Positions 26,501 through 33,483 of a stretch of DNA of 40,838 bases are shown here, piece after piece (positions within the stretch are counted from its first letter, which is position 1; the number at the start of each line of letters is the position of its first letter). Both the position numbers and the translations under genes were made by a program. The notes beneath the pieces are model-generated. The model was not told where the DNA came from. It was given only the letters and a program-made list of their open reading frames with translations, and made no database searches. Source of the DNA: an uncultured Bacteroidota bacterium (GTDB taxonomy: Bacteria > Bacteroidota > Bacteroidia > Chitinophagales > Saprospiraceae); the NCBI GenBank assembly GCA_903836265.1, contig CAILQK010000383.1:1-40838 (forward strand), read 5' to 3'.

Positions 26501-26836
26501 GATATTGTCGCCGCCACCTGCATCGCTGGTGAAAAGTATTTTACTTCCGTCGGGAGAGAAGCGGGGCTGCACTTCCCAGGCAAGGCCTGAGCGCAGGCAG
26601 GCAGCAGCGCCGCCGGTGGCCGGCATGGAGTAGATATCTCCGAGCAGGTCAAATACGATGGTTTGTCCGTCGGGTGAAACGTCGAGGCACATCCAGGTGC
26701 CTTCAGACGTGGTGAACTCCACATCCTTGTATCTGATACCCGTTTCGGGATTGTTTACATCCCATTTTTTCTTGTTCTGGGCCTGAGCGGCGAGCGTGCT
26801 GAAGATCAGCAGTGCAATAAGGGAGATGTTCTTCAT
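23513..26836 (-). CDS. Exported amidohydrolase with TolB/WD40-like propeller
   Basis: An 1107-residue protein with a signal peptide (MKNISLIALLIFSTLAAQAQ). Residues ~40-640 contain many PD40-type blades (SPDGKYIYFSED, SPDSKRVVFVDW, SPDGKWLAFTEL). Residues ~660-1070 are a metal-dependent amidohydrolase: GKTIMPGMIDAHAHSG gives the HxH ligands (~732-738), TTVEHNL and LGAHGQ give later His ligands, and SIKAGKLADLIVLDANP is the typical C-terminal strand. The last residues form a Cys/His tail (H1096, C1098, C1103, C1105, H1107). A peptidase, prolidase-like or hydrolase role in the periplasm is likely, with unknown substrate. It heads the unit with hlyD-like and sulfotransferase genes. Confidence 0.9.
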   Translation of the reverse strand: MKNISLIALLIFSTLAAQAQNKKKWDVNNPETGIRYKDVEFTTSEGTWMCLDVSPDGQTIVFDLLGDIYSMPATGGAAACLRSGLAWEVQPRFSPDGSKILFTSDAGGGDNIWVMNSDGSQPRQITKENFRLLNNSEWIDQDYFVARKHFTSTRSLGAGELWMYHVNGGDGIQLTKRKNDQQDLNEPSVSPDGKYIYFSEDMYGGGYFQYNKNPNTQIFAVRRYNREKGTVEDITGGSGGACRPQISQDGKWLAFVRRQEVRTVLFLLNLETGEEYPIDDQLDKDQQEAWTIFGCYPGFSWADSENIVIWQQGKIFKINALKTAEAVKNGQKPGPSLKTNIPFTCQVKTKLAETVRTPQKVFEEQFTARAVRQAVTSPDGKFLFFNAAGKIYKKDMKSGTVSPFPAKNEVITEENNQFEPAVSPDSKRVVFVDWNDESQGRIIMAATDGSGARVISTEKGIFRTPSFSPDGQSVVYRKQGGDDELGFVNSNKPGIYVLSLSTGKTSFVTETGENPRFSPDGKRIYVSTGGQLFGGFDKSLRSFDLTGNDQKVLAKSRYASQWTPSPDGKWLAFTELHKAYVCAMPMPGQTLDVSGDMGSVPATLVSRDAGYNLHWSADSKQIHYTLGDEYFTIALNERFSFLPGAPDSLPALDTTGIKIGLQLKADKPSGSIMFDNARIITCEGDQVIEKGVLLVQENKIAFAGTKADYQRARLARPDKVIDCTGKTIMPGMIDAHAHSGNFRYGLSPQKQWEYYANLAYGVTTMHDPSSNSEMVFSQSEMIKSGRMVAPRLFSTGTILYGADGDFKAPVNSLDDARAALRRTKAWGAFSVKSYNQPRREQRQQVMAAAHELGMQVVPEGGSFFSHNMTQIVDGHTTVEHNLPVAPMYQDVVSLWSKTNTHNTPTLIVCYGGLNGEYYWYQNTDVWAKKRLLGFTPRHIIMERSRHITKAPDEEYQNGHILVSKTCKKLQDAGVNINLGAHGQLQGLGAHWELWMLQQGGMSNIQAIRCATVNGAKSLGMDAEIGSIKAGKLADLIVLDANPLENIRSSEQIRYVMVNGRLYNPDTMNETGNNDRKRNKFWFEMPGGETGAAGAGHTCSETKCVCGH

Positions 26837-26941
26837 AGCTTCAACATAATTTGGCCTGCATAATTACGGCAATACAGAGAAATCGCCCCAAAAAAATCTT
26901 CCAAAGACACCCCGGAAGGCCTGGAGAGCATAAACAGGCTT

Positions 26942-28447
26942 TTATTCAACCGGAGTCTTTTGGCCCGGAAGCACCTTTTGGAGCATCAGTTTCCAGAGCG
27001 CCGACAGATCCGGGGAGATATTCAGTCGCAGTACGAGGAAGGCAAACAACAGGGCGTAGGACCCACCTTTGATGATGATATCAGCTGCAGGTATTCCTGT
27101 TTCCGGCAGTAACAGCACTGCAGGCAGCGTTGCCACTGCCAGCAATATGGAAACAAGTGTGTTCCGGGTAAACGGGAAGAGTCGGTAAATACGCCAGATC
27201 AGCCACACACTGAACGAGTTGTACAGCGTTACCGATATGAGTGTTGATATGGCGGCTCCGTAAAAACCGATGGTCGGAATGAGCCATAGGTTCAGTCCGA
27301 CAGTTATAGCTGCGCAGGCACTCAGAGAGAAGAGTGCGTATCTGTAGTGTGGCGAATAATAGACAAGGTAATTGTTGAGTCCGGTGGTCATTTCTACGAG
27401 TCTGGTGAGTCCGACGAAGAAAAACACCCGGATACCTGCCTCCATTTCTCCGGAGTGGTCGGCAGGGAACAGCTGAAAAATGGGTCTGATGGCGACCCAC
27501 ATTCCGCCAAAAAGGAGTGACCCAGCCACCAGCAGGTTGATGGATACACTTTTGTAGAGTTTTTCGAGTTCTTCCAGGTTGTTTTTGGCCAGATATTCGG
27601 CTACCGAGGAGGCGCTTGCCGAGTACAGACTTTTAACCGGAATTTCAATGATGGCTGCCAGTGCAGTGGCGATGGCGAAGGTGCCTGCAGCACTTTCTGC
27701 GCTGAGTGAGCCCACTGCAAAGATATCCGATTTGGAAGCCACAAGCAGAGCGAAGCCGCCGAGGGACCAGAAAGCGATATAGGCACCCATTTCCCTGCGA
27801 AGGTCGGGTGTCAGATACTTCCAGTTGGGTTTCCAGTGCCATACTCCGAGTTTTTTCAGATAGAGTATCATGGCAAGCGTTACCATGCCGGAGTGAAGAA
27901 TCATTCCCCATATTGCGGCATAAAGACTTGTCCACTCCTTCCATACGGCAATCATCAGAGCTGGCAGCACCAGTTTCTGAGAGAAATCGAGCAGCAGTGA
28001 GGGAATGACTATTCGCTTGAAATTGGCAGCGTAGGTATAGAGGACTGTACTGACAGTGAAGAAGAAGGCAATGGGGACAGCGGCAGGCAGATAAGTTGCT
28101 ATAAGCGGAGAGCGGCCGGAAATACTGCTGGTGTATGGTTTCCAGAAGATGGCTGCGAGGCCCAGGCACAGGGTGAAGCCCAGGCCACACAGCAACATGA
28201 TGAGGGGTAAAAAGCCGTTATTGCCGACTGATTCGTCCCTGAATTTCGGGAAAAAGCGGATAGCAACTGTATTGGCCCCCAGAGAGAGGAGTGGCAGGCC
28301 CAGAAGTCCTGCCTGAAGCAATACCTGAATGACGCCGTATTCCTGTCTGACATGAGGGTACACCAGAAAGGTGCTGAGTGCTCCCACGCTCAGGCCGATC
28401 AGGTTGACGGCCGAGTGTTTGATGGACTGACGGCGAATTACTCCCAT
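26942..28447 (-). CDS. Polysaccharide flippase (Wzx/MOP superfamily)
   Basis: A 501-residue integral membrane protein with about 12-14 hydrophobic spans and the MOP flippase pattern: an N-terminal SIKHSAVNLIGLSVGALSTF, then FGGMWVAIRPIFQLFP in mid-protein. Such proteins flip undecaprenyl-linked glycan units across the inner membrane for O-antigen or capsule assembly. It begins 4 bp after the stop of the M43-type protease, so it is probably co-translated with it. No glycosyltransferase cluster or Wzy is adjacent, which is unusual for a Wzx. Confidence 0.88.
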   Translation of the reverse strand: MGVIRRQSIKHSAVNLIGLSVGALSTFLVYPHVRQEYGVIQVLLQAGLLGLPLLSLGANTVAIRFFPKFRDESVGNNGFLPLIMLLCGLGFTLCLGLAAIFWKPYTSSISGRSPLIATYLPAAVPIAFFFTVSTVLYTYAANFKRIVIPSLLLDFSQKLVLPALMIAVWKEWTSLYAAIWGMILHSGMVTLAMILYLKKLGVWHWKPNWKYLTPDLRREMGAYIAFWSLGGFALLVASKSDIFAVGSLSAESAAGTFAIATALAAIIEIPVKSLYSASASSVAEYLAKNNLEELEKLYKSVSINLLVAGSLLFGGMWVAIRPIFQLFPADHSGEMEAGIRVFFFVGLTRLVEMTTGLNNYLVYYSPHYRYALFSLSACAAITVGLNLWLIPTIGFYGAAISTLISVTLYNSFSVWLIWRIYRLFPFTRNTLVSILLAVATLPAVLLLPETGIPAADIIIKGGSYALLFAFLVLRLNISPDLSALWKLMLQKVLPGQKTPVE

Positions 28448-28451
28448 TTCG

Positions 28452-29948
28452 TTATTCCGTCACGGCGAGCTTTTTCAGGATGGTACCGAGTTCATTTTGC
28501 AGCAGCACAAAGTAGATACCTGCATTGAGATTGGCCGTGGGAATCTCGATCAGGTTTTCTCCGGGATGCAGTTTGACTGATTCGAAGTGGCAGCGACGGC
28601 CGGCAGCATCGGAAACAGAGATGAGCGCATCCATATTGTCGTCGGCGGTGAGCTGAAGGACAGCCGGCAGACCAGCCGAAACGGGGTTTGGAGTGAGTGA
28701 GGCAAGTACATTTCGCTCCAGGTCGTTGGTGGCTGCAAAATTGTATGTTCTGAATACCCCCACCTGCTGTGGGGCCAGCTGTTTGCTCAGATCCCATTCG
28801 CTGTATGGGCGAACGCGCCAGTACAGCAGACGGTTGTTCGGAATGTTTCTGGTGACAGTGAGTGTCGTTGTATTGTAAACAGTTTGCCAGATGAAACGCG
28901 GAAGCATGTTTTCCTTCAGACCTACTTCCACTGTGTAGAGGGAGGCATTCGGCACCGGATTCCACGAAAAAGTCACGTTATTGTACTGGACGTACTGTGT
29001 ATCGAGCGGAGCTACCAGCTCAACCGGTTCGTCTTCGGATATTTCCTGGAGCGGGTCTGTTATCTGCAGGTACTCGGAGTGCTCGGTCATCAGGTTGTTC
29101 CGCATGGCAGCGATTTGCTCTGATGTGAAGCGGTTGGCACAGGCATCGAGTGCATACCCCATAATCAGGGTTGCATCGGAGCGGAATGCCACGCTGTCCG
29201 GGTCGTGCTGTACAGTCACGCTTTCACCGTTCTGGTTACAATTCCAGCGGTAGTTGAGGTAGTCGGGACGTGTATCGCAAAACCGGTCGCCCGACTGGTA
29301 GCAGTTGCTGCCGTCGGTTTTTTCAACATTCCATCCTCCGATAGAAGCCGGCGCGGGCTGGGAGTAATCCCATGATTCGCCTTCCCATCCGAAGAAAGGG
29401 TGCGGGAGCGACAGGTGGTGCCCAGCCTCATGCGCCCAGGTAGTGTTGTTCACACCGGAGCAGCTCTTGCCAAGCACGATGGCATCCTGCCAGGAGTAGC
29501 CGCAGTTTCCGGCCGGATTTTTCACGACATAGGCATTCAGTCTGTTTGGCAAACGGTTGCTGTTGATCAGGTCGGAGCCGCCACCCCAGTCGTGGTCGTG
29601 CCAGTATGTGTTGTTCAGGTATCGGAACGGATCGCCGGGCATCATGTAGAACCTGATACGGGCATCTCTGAACTGCTGATTCATATTGTGAAGTGCACCA
29701 ATTGCCAGTTCCAGATTGTAATATTCGGCGCCTGCATCGGTACCTGTAATCTGAACGGTAACGGGTACATAGAGCCATGTGGTATCTCCTCCACGCTCGT
29801 CAATAATCTGGTCGCGGTGATCTGCATACCACTTGAACCAGTCGGTCATGCCGACGGTGCCGCAACCGCCGGGGTTGGTAACCTGCGCCTGCAGCGGGTT
29901 TACGGTGAACAGGAAGGCGGTGAAGAGTACAGGTAATGAAAGTCTCAT
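28452..29948 (-). CDS. M43-type secreted metalloprotease with T9SS sorting domain
   Basis: A 498-residue protein with signal peptide (MRLSLPVLFTAFLFTV). The metzincin zinc site is HEAGHHLSLPH (H173, E174, H177, H183), with CDTRPDYLNYRWNC and a Met-turn LIMGYALDAC as in pappalysin-like M43 peptidases. An FN3-like domain covers ~305-415 (FSWNPVPNASLYTVEV, LLYWRVRPYSEW). The C-terminus is a type A T9SS domain: LTPNPVS, VSDAAGRR, NLNAGIYFV, LKKLAV. It should be secreted across the outer membrane and cleaved at the sorting domain. A paralogue lies 95 bp upstream and a flippase 4 bp downstream. Confidence 0.92.
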   Translation of the reverse strand: MRLSLPVLFTAFLFTVNPLQAQVTNPGGCGTVGMTDWFKWYADHRDQIIDERGGDTTWLYVPVTVQITGTDAGAEYYNLELAIGALHNMNQQFRDARIRFYMMPGDPFRYLNNTYWHDHDWGGGSDLINSNRLPNRLNAYVVKNPAGNCGYSWQDAIVLGKSCSGVNNTTWAHEAGHHLSLPHPFFGWEGESWDYSQPAPASIGGWNVEKTDGSNCYQSGDRFCDTRPDYLNYRWNCNQNGESVTVQHDPDSVAFRSDATLIMGYALDACANRFTSEQIAAMRNNLMTEHSEYLQITDPLQEISEDEPVELVAPLDTQYVQYNNVTFSWNPVPNASLYTVEVGLKENMLPRFIWQTVYNTTTLTVTRNIPNNRLLYWRVRPYSEWDLSKQLAPQQVGVFRTYNFAATNDLERNVLASLTPNPVSAGLPAVLQLTADDNMDALISVSDAAGRRCHFESVKLHPGENLIEIPTANLNAGIYFVLLQNELGTILKKLAVTE

Positions 29949-30043
29949 TAAAAGCAGTTTTTGTTATTCGGCTCAAATGTCCGCGATGTTTGCAATATTC
30001 CGAAACTGAATTTGACAAAAGCCATCGCACGACACATAATTGT

Positions 30044-31579
30044 TCATTGTTTGACAAGCGTCTGACGTTTCACGCCGCTTTCAGACACGGCTATGAGCTG
30101 GTAAGTACCACCAGGCCAGGCCGGGAGTCCGGATATTTCGATTTGCATTTTCTCCCGGCAGTCCGTTTCTCCTGAAAAAAGCGGCTTTCCTGCCATATCA
30201 AAAACACAGATTCTGATTCCGTTGCCCGCCCATGAAGGTGGTGTTTCCAGTGTAATGACCGACTCGTCTGAAATCACACTGGGGAAACAACGCCATCCAT
30301 CGGCATCTGGTTCACCGGTTCTGGAAGAAGGATTGGTAAAAAATGTTTCAGCGGCTGTAAATGGCTGACAGGCATGCCGGTAGTTGAAAGGTTTTACACG
30401 CCAGTAATACGTTTTGTTGGCTGTCAGCGATCCGCAAACAGCAAATGTGTCTGCAGTGACGATATCCAGTTCCTTGTAACCGAATGAAGGAATTCTGGAG
30501 GCCTGTACAACGTAGTGAGTGGCATTTGGCACTGATTTCCAGATCAGCCGGGCCCCGGTTACCGGCTGGCTTTGTCCCATGACGGGTTCTACCTGGGCCG
30601 GAAGCGCTGTAACAGGCTGTTGCAGCATGACGGGAGTTACCCAGTCGGCCTTTTCATTGGCAAGTGTAGCCCGCATGACAGAAATTTGTTCGGCGGAGAA
30701 CCTGTTCTGACAGGCATCGTCGGCATAAGACATAAACAGGGTGCCATCAGAGTAAAAATCCACGTCACTCGGGTCCTTTTGTTTGACCGAACTCATCTGA
30801 GTGGCCGGGTTGCAGTTCCAGCGGTAGCTCAGGTAGTCCGGTTTGGTATCGCAGATCCGGTCGGCTGCCACTGTGCAGTTGGCTCCGCTGACGAACTCCA
30901 CCAGTGCGGTGTCGAGAGGTGCGGGCACCTGTGTGTCGAGGGTATCGTGAAAATAAGTGTAGTCGTAGGCAAGTACCTGTGGCGTGGGATTATTATAGTT
31001 GTATGTTTTCCCTTCCCAGCCAATAAACGGGTGTGGAAGATTCAGTGCGTGACCGATCTCGTGCGCCCAGGTATGGTCGTCGGGGCCTGCGCACCCGTGT
31101 GCGACAGCAACACCTCCGTACGGGAGATTATAGCCGCAGTTGCCGGCCGGATCAGATACAAAATAGGCGTTCAGCGCACCTTCGGCATTGTTGGTCATCA
31201 TCATGTCTATTCCCTGCGGAATAGTGGAATGAGTATGCCAGCCCGTGTTATTGAGCAGGTTCCATGGCTCTTTCATGTAAAACTGAATCCTGCTTTCGGC
31301 AAAATCCTGGTTCAGGCGGCAGAAAGCGGCGAGGAGGCGATCCCAGGGTATTCTGCCCGCACCGCTGTCTTTGGCCAGCAGATGAACCTGAACAGCAACC
31401 CAGAGTGTGTCGCCCGATTCAGGCTGTGCGTACAGCCACGGATTTTTTTGGTATTTTTCCATAAAATCAGATACTCCGGCCGGTGCGCCGCAAGGGTAGA
31501 GTTCCTCTTTGGCGGGTTCCTGACAAATACCGGCAAATGAAATTGTGCAGAACAATACAGTGAAGAGAGAAGAGCGCAT
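30044..31579 (-). CDS. Second M43-type secreted metalloprotease, paralogue of the neighbour
   Basis: A 511-residue paralogue of the 28452-29948 product with signal peptide (MRSSLFTVLFCTISFAG). The zinc site HEIGHALNLPH falls at the same residue numbers (H173, E174, H177, H183), and CDTKPDYLSYRWNC and LFMSYADDAC are conserved. It carries an extra ~25-residue acidic insert (~200-225) before the CDTKPD block and an FN3-like domain. The C-terminal sorting domain is more divergent: the PNP opening is replaced, but VFDMAGK and GGTYQLIAV remain. Function in cleaving environmental or surface proteins is inferred from the family. Confidence 0.9.
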   Translation of the reverse strand: MRSSLFTVLFCTISFAGICQEPAKEELYPCGAPAGVSDFMEKYQKNPWLYAQPESGDTLWVAVQVHLLAKDSGAGRIPWDRLLAAFCRLNQDFAESRIQFYMKEPWNLLNNTGWHTHSTIPQGIDMMMTNNAEGALNAYFVSDPAGNCGYNLPYGGVAVAHGCAGPDDHTWAHEIGHALNLPHPFIGWEGKTYNYNNPTPQVLAYDYTYFHDTLDTQVPAPLDTALVEFVSGANCTVAADRICDTKPDYLSYRWNCNPATQMSSVKQKDPSDVDFYSDGTLFMSYADDACQNRFSAEQISVMRATLANEKADWVTPVMLQQPVTALPAQVEPVMGQSQPVTGARLIWKSVPNATHYVVQASRIPSFGYKELDIVTADTFAVCGSLTANKTYYWRVKPFNYRHACQPFTAAETFFTNPSSRTGEPDADGWRCFPSVISDESVITLETPPSWAGNGIRICVFDMAGKPLFSGETDCREKMQIEISGLPAWPGGTYQLIAVSESGVKRQTLVKQ

Positions 31580-31621
31580 AATTCAGAGATTGAGCGTGCA
31601 AGGTAAAAAATTGTGCAGTTA

Positions 31622-33088
31622 CTATGCGACGATTTCCCTGATGACATTGCCACTTACATCTGTGAGTCTGAACGACCTTCCCTGAAAAGGAAAGGTGAAT
31701 TTCTCGTGGTCGAAGCCGAGTTGATTCAGGATGGTAGCCTGAATATCGAAAACACTCACTTTTCCGGAAATGGCACTGAAACCGACCTGATCAGTTTCAC
31801 CATGTGTAACACCTCCTTTTATTCCGCCGCCGGCCATCCACATGGTAAAAGCCTCGGTATGATGATCGCGTCCCTTGAAGGGCATTTCCAGTCCGTTCCG
31901 GTTTTCCATCATGGGTGTTCTTCCGAACTCTCCTCCCCATACCACGAGGGTTTCTTCAAGCAGTCCGCGCTGTTTCAGGTCGAGCAGGAGTGCAGTTACT
32001 GCCCGGTCGGTTTCCCGGCATTTGTTCACCAGGCCGATATCTACTGCCAGGTCGGCGCCGGTGCCGTGCGTATCCCATCCCCAGTCGAAAAGCTGAACAA
32101 ACCTGACGCCTTTTTCCACCAGTTTCCGGGCGAGCAGGGCATTATTTGCGAAGCACGCTTTCCCGGGTTGAGTTCCGTACAATTCGTGTATGTAAGTGGG
32201 CTCATTATCTATGTTCATCACTTCCGGCGCTTCGATCTGCATCCTGTACGCCAGTTCATACTGTGCAATTCTGGTGGCTGTTTCCGGGTCGCCCGTTTCC
32301 TGCCGGGCGAGTTCGTTGGCTTCATTGATGGCTTCAATACTTGCTTTCCTGATGTCGCCCGATATTCCTTCCGGATTATTCAGGAACAGCACCGGATCAC
32401 CGGCGCTTCTGCACTGAACACCCTGATATACGGAGGGCAGGAATCCGCTTCCCCATACACTTTTTCCGGCGTCCGGGTTGTTTCCGCCCGAGGTAAGCAC
32501 AACGAATCCGGGCAGATTGGCATTTTCAGTGCCCAGTCCGTAGGTTACCCACGAACCGATACTTGGTCTTCCGAGGCGCGCGCTGCCTGTATGCATGAGC
32601 AGTTGAGCGGGAGCGTGGTTGAACTGGTCGGTATGCACTGCTTTCAGGAAAGCGAGTTCATCGGCTGCTGATTGCAGGTGAGGCAGGTAATTGCTGATCC
32701 AGGCGCCCGACTGGCCGTGCTGGCTGAAAGATGCCTGAGGTCCCAGCATTTTGGGCGTTCCGCGAATAAAAGCAAATTTTTTGCCTTCCAGCAGCGATGG
32801 CGGGCAATCCTGACCGTCGAGCCGGGCCAGTTCGGGTTTGAAATCGAACAGTTCCAGCTGGGATGGCGCCCCTGCCATGTGCAGATAAATCACCGCTTTG
32901 GCTTTCCCCGGGAAAACCGGAGGCCGCGGAGCGAGCGGACTGGTCGGGTCTGTCAGCACAGATGTCTTTTCGCCGGACAAGTTGCACCCGCCTGTCAGGC
33001 CTCCCAGTGCGAGCGCACCGAGTCCGAATCCGCACTGTCTGAGGAAATGGCGGCGGGTTGAGTGGTGAATTTGTGCAAAAGGGTGCAT
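31622..33088 (-). CDS. Orphan DUF1501 protein with Tat signal
   Basis: A 488-residue paralogue of the 4874-6316 product. The N-terminus has a twin-arginine motif (STRRHFLRQCGFGLG) and LTGGC, which could be a lipobox. Shared landmarks are IYLHMAGAPSQLELFDFKP, FSQHGQSG, GRPSIGSWVTYGLG, VVWGGEFGR and FPFQGRSFRLTDVSG. Unlike the first copy it has no DUF1549/DUF1553 gene before it: its upstream neighbour is divergent. Downstream are two M43-type proteases, 42 bp away. It shares a 32-bp palindromic divergent promoter region with the 33121 gene. The enzymatic activity is not known. Confidence 0.9.
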   Translation of the reverse strand: MHPFAQIHHSTRRHFLRQCGFGLGALALGGLTGGCNLSGEKTSVLTDPTSPLAPRPPVFPGKAKAVIYLHMAGAPSQLELFDFKPELARLDGQDCPPSLLEGKKFAFIRGTPKMLGPQASFSQHGQSGAWISNYLPHLQSAADELAFLKAVHTDQFNHAPAQLLMHTGSARLGRPSIGSWVTYGLGTENANLPGFVVLTSGGNNPDAGKSVWGSGFLPSVYQGVQCRSAGDPVLFLNNPEGISGDIRKASIEAINEANELARQETGDPETATRIAQYELAYRMQIEAPEVMNIDNEPTYIHELYGTQPGKACFANNALLARKLVEKGVRFVQLFDWGWDTHGTGADLAVDIGLVNKCRETDRAVTALLLDLKQRGLLEETLVVWGGEFGRTPMMENRNGLEMPFKGRDHHTEAFTMWMAGGGIKGGVTHGETDQVGFSAISGKVSVFDIQATILNQLGFDHEKFTFPFQGRSFRLTDVSGNVIREIVA

Positions 33089-33090
33089 GG

Positions 33091-33115
33091 CAAAAGTTGA
33101 ATATCCTTACTTTTG
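33091..33115. promoter_or_regulatory. Palindromic divergent promoter
   Basis: Perfect 7-bp arms CAAAAGT (33091-33097) and ACTTTTG (33109-33115) are separated by 11 bases. The plus-strand arm makes TACTTTTG, an exact TAnnTTTG box, 5 bp before the ATG at 33121. The minus-strand arm makes AACTTTTG, one mismatch, 2 bp before the ATG at 33088. Both transcripts would be leaderless or nearly so. No -33 TTG is well placed. Confidence 0.4.
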
Positions 33116-33120
33116 TGGCG

Positions 33121-33483
33121 ATGAAACTCAAAGAATTTATCCGGCTTCCCCGCAGAATGTTCTGGGCCCTTGTAATGGAGGGCGAAGACACCCGCAAGAT
33201 GCTGGAGGTATTCGGCCGTCAAGGTACGGGTAAATTGCGCCTTATTCCAACAGACAGGCACCCTACGCAGGAGGAGCTGGATGAGGCACTGCAGCAGCTG
33301 AAAGATATGCCCCGTCTTCTTCCTTTTGTAGTGGTGGTTCTGATACCGGTTCCGGGTGTTTCTGCCGGTTATGCACTGGCTGCCATTACCCTTGAGCGAT
33401 GGCTGGGCGACCGTTTCCGTGTGCTGCCCAACCGCTTCAAGTTCATGCTTGAGCGCAATTCTGATTCCGGGAGCGATAACTGA
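33121..33483 (+). CDS. Small membrane-associated protein, possibly LETM1-like
   Basis: A 120-residue protein. The start at 33121 is preferred over 33058, which lies inside the divergent DUF1501 gene. The N-terminal half is charged and helical; residues ~65-92 are hydrophobic (PRLLPFVVVVLIPVPGVS), followed by RFRVLPNRFK. The arrangement RLLPFxxxxLIP...LPNRF loosely resembles the LETM1 core, but the match is too short to be sure. Its TGA directly abuts the reverse-complement stop of the convergent CCA gene, making TGATCA. Confidence 0.65.
   Translation: MKLKEFIRLPRRMFWALVMEGEDTRKMLEVFGRQGTGKLRLIPTDRHPTQEELDEALQQLKDMPRLLPFVVVVLIPVPGVSAGYALAAITLERWLGDRFRVLPNRFKFMLERNSDSGSDN

Noticed and set aside
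26919-26939. GCCTG/CAGGC hairpin near the flippase stop as a terminator
   Set aside because: The stem is only 5 bp, and the T-run lies on the strand opposite to flippase transcription.
30572-31540. 322-codon plus-strand open frame antisense to the second M43 protease
   Set aside because: The protease is supported by motifs, a signal peptide and a sorting domain; the antisense product has no recognisable motif and arises from codon bias.
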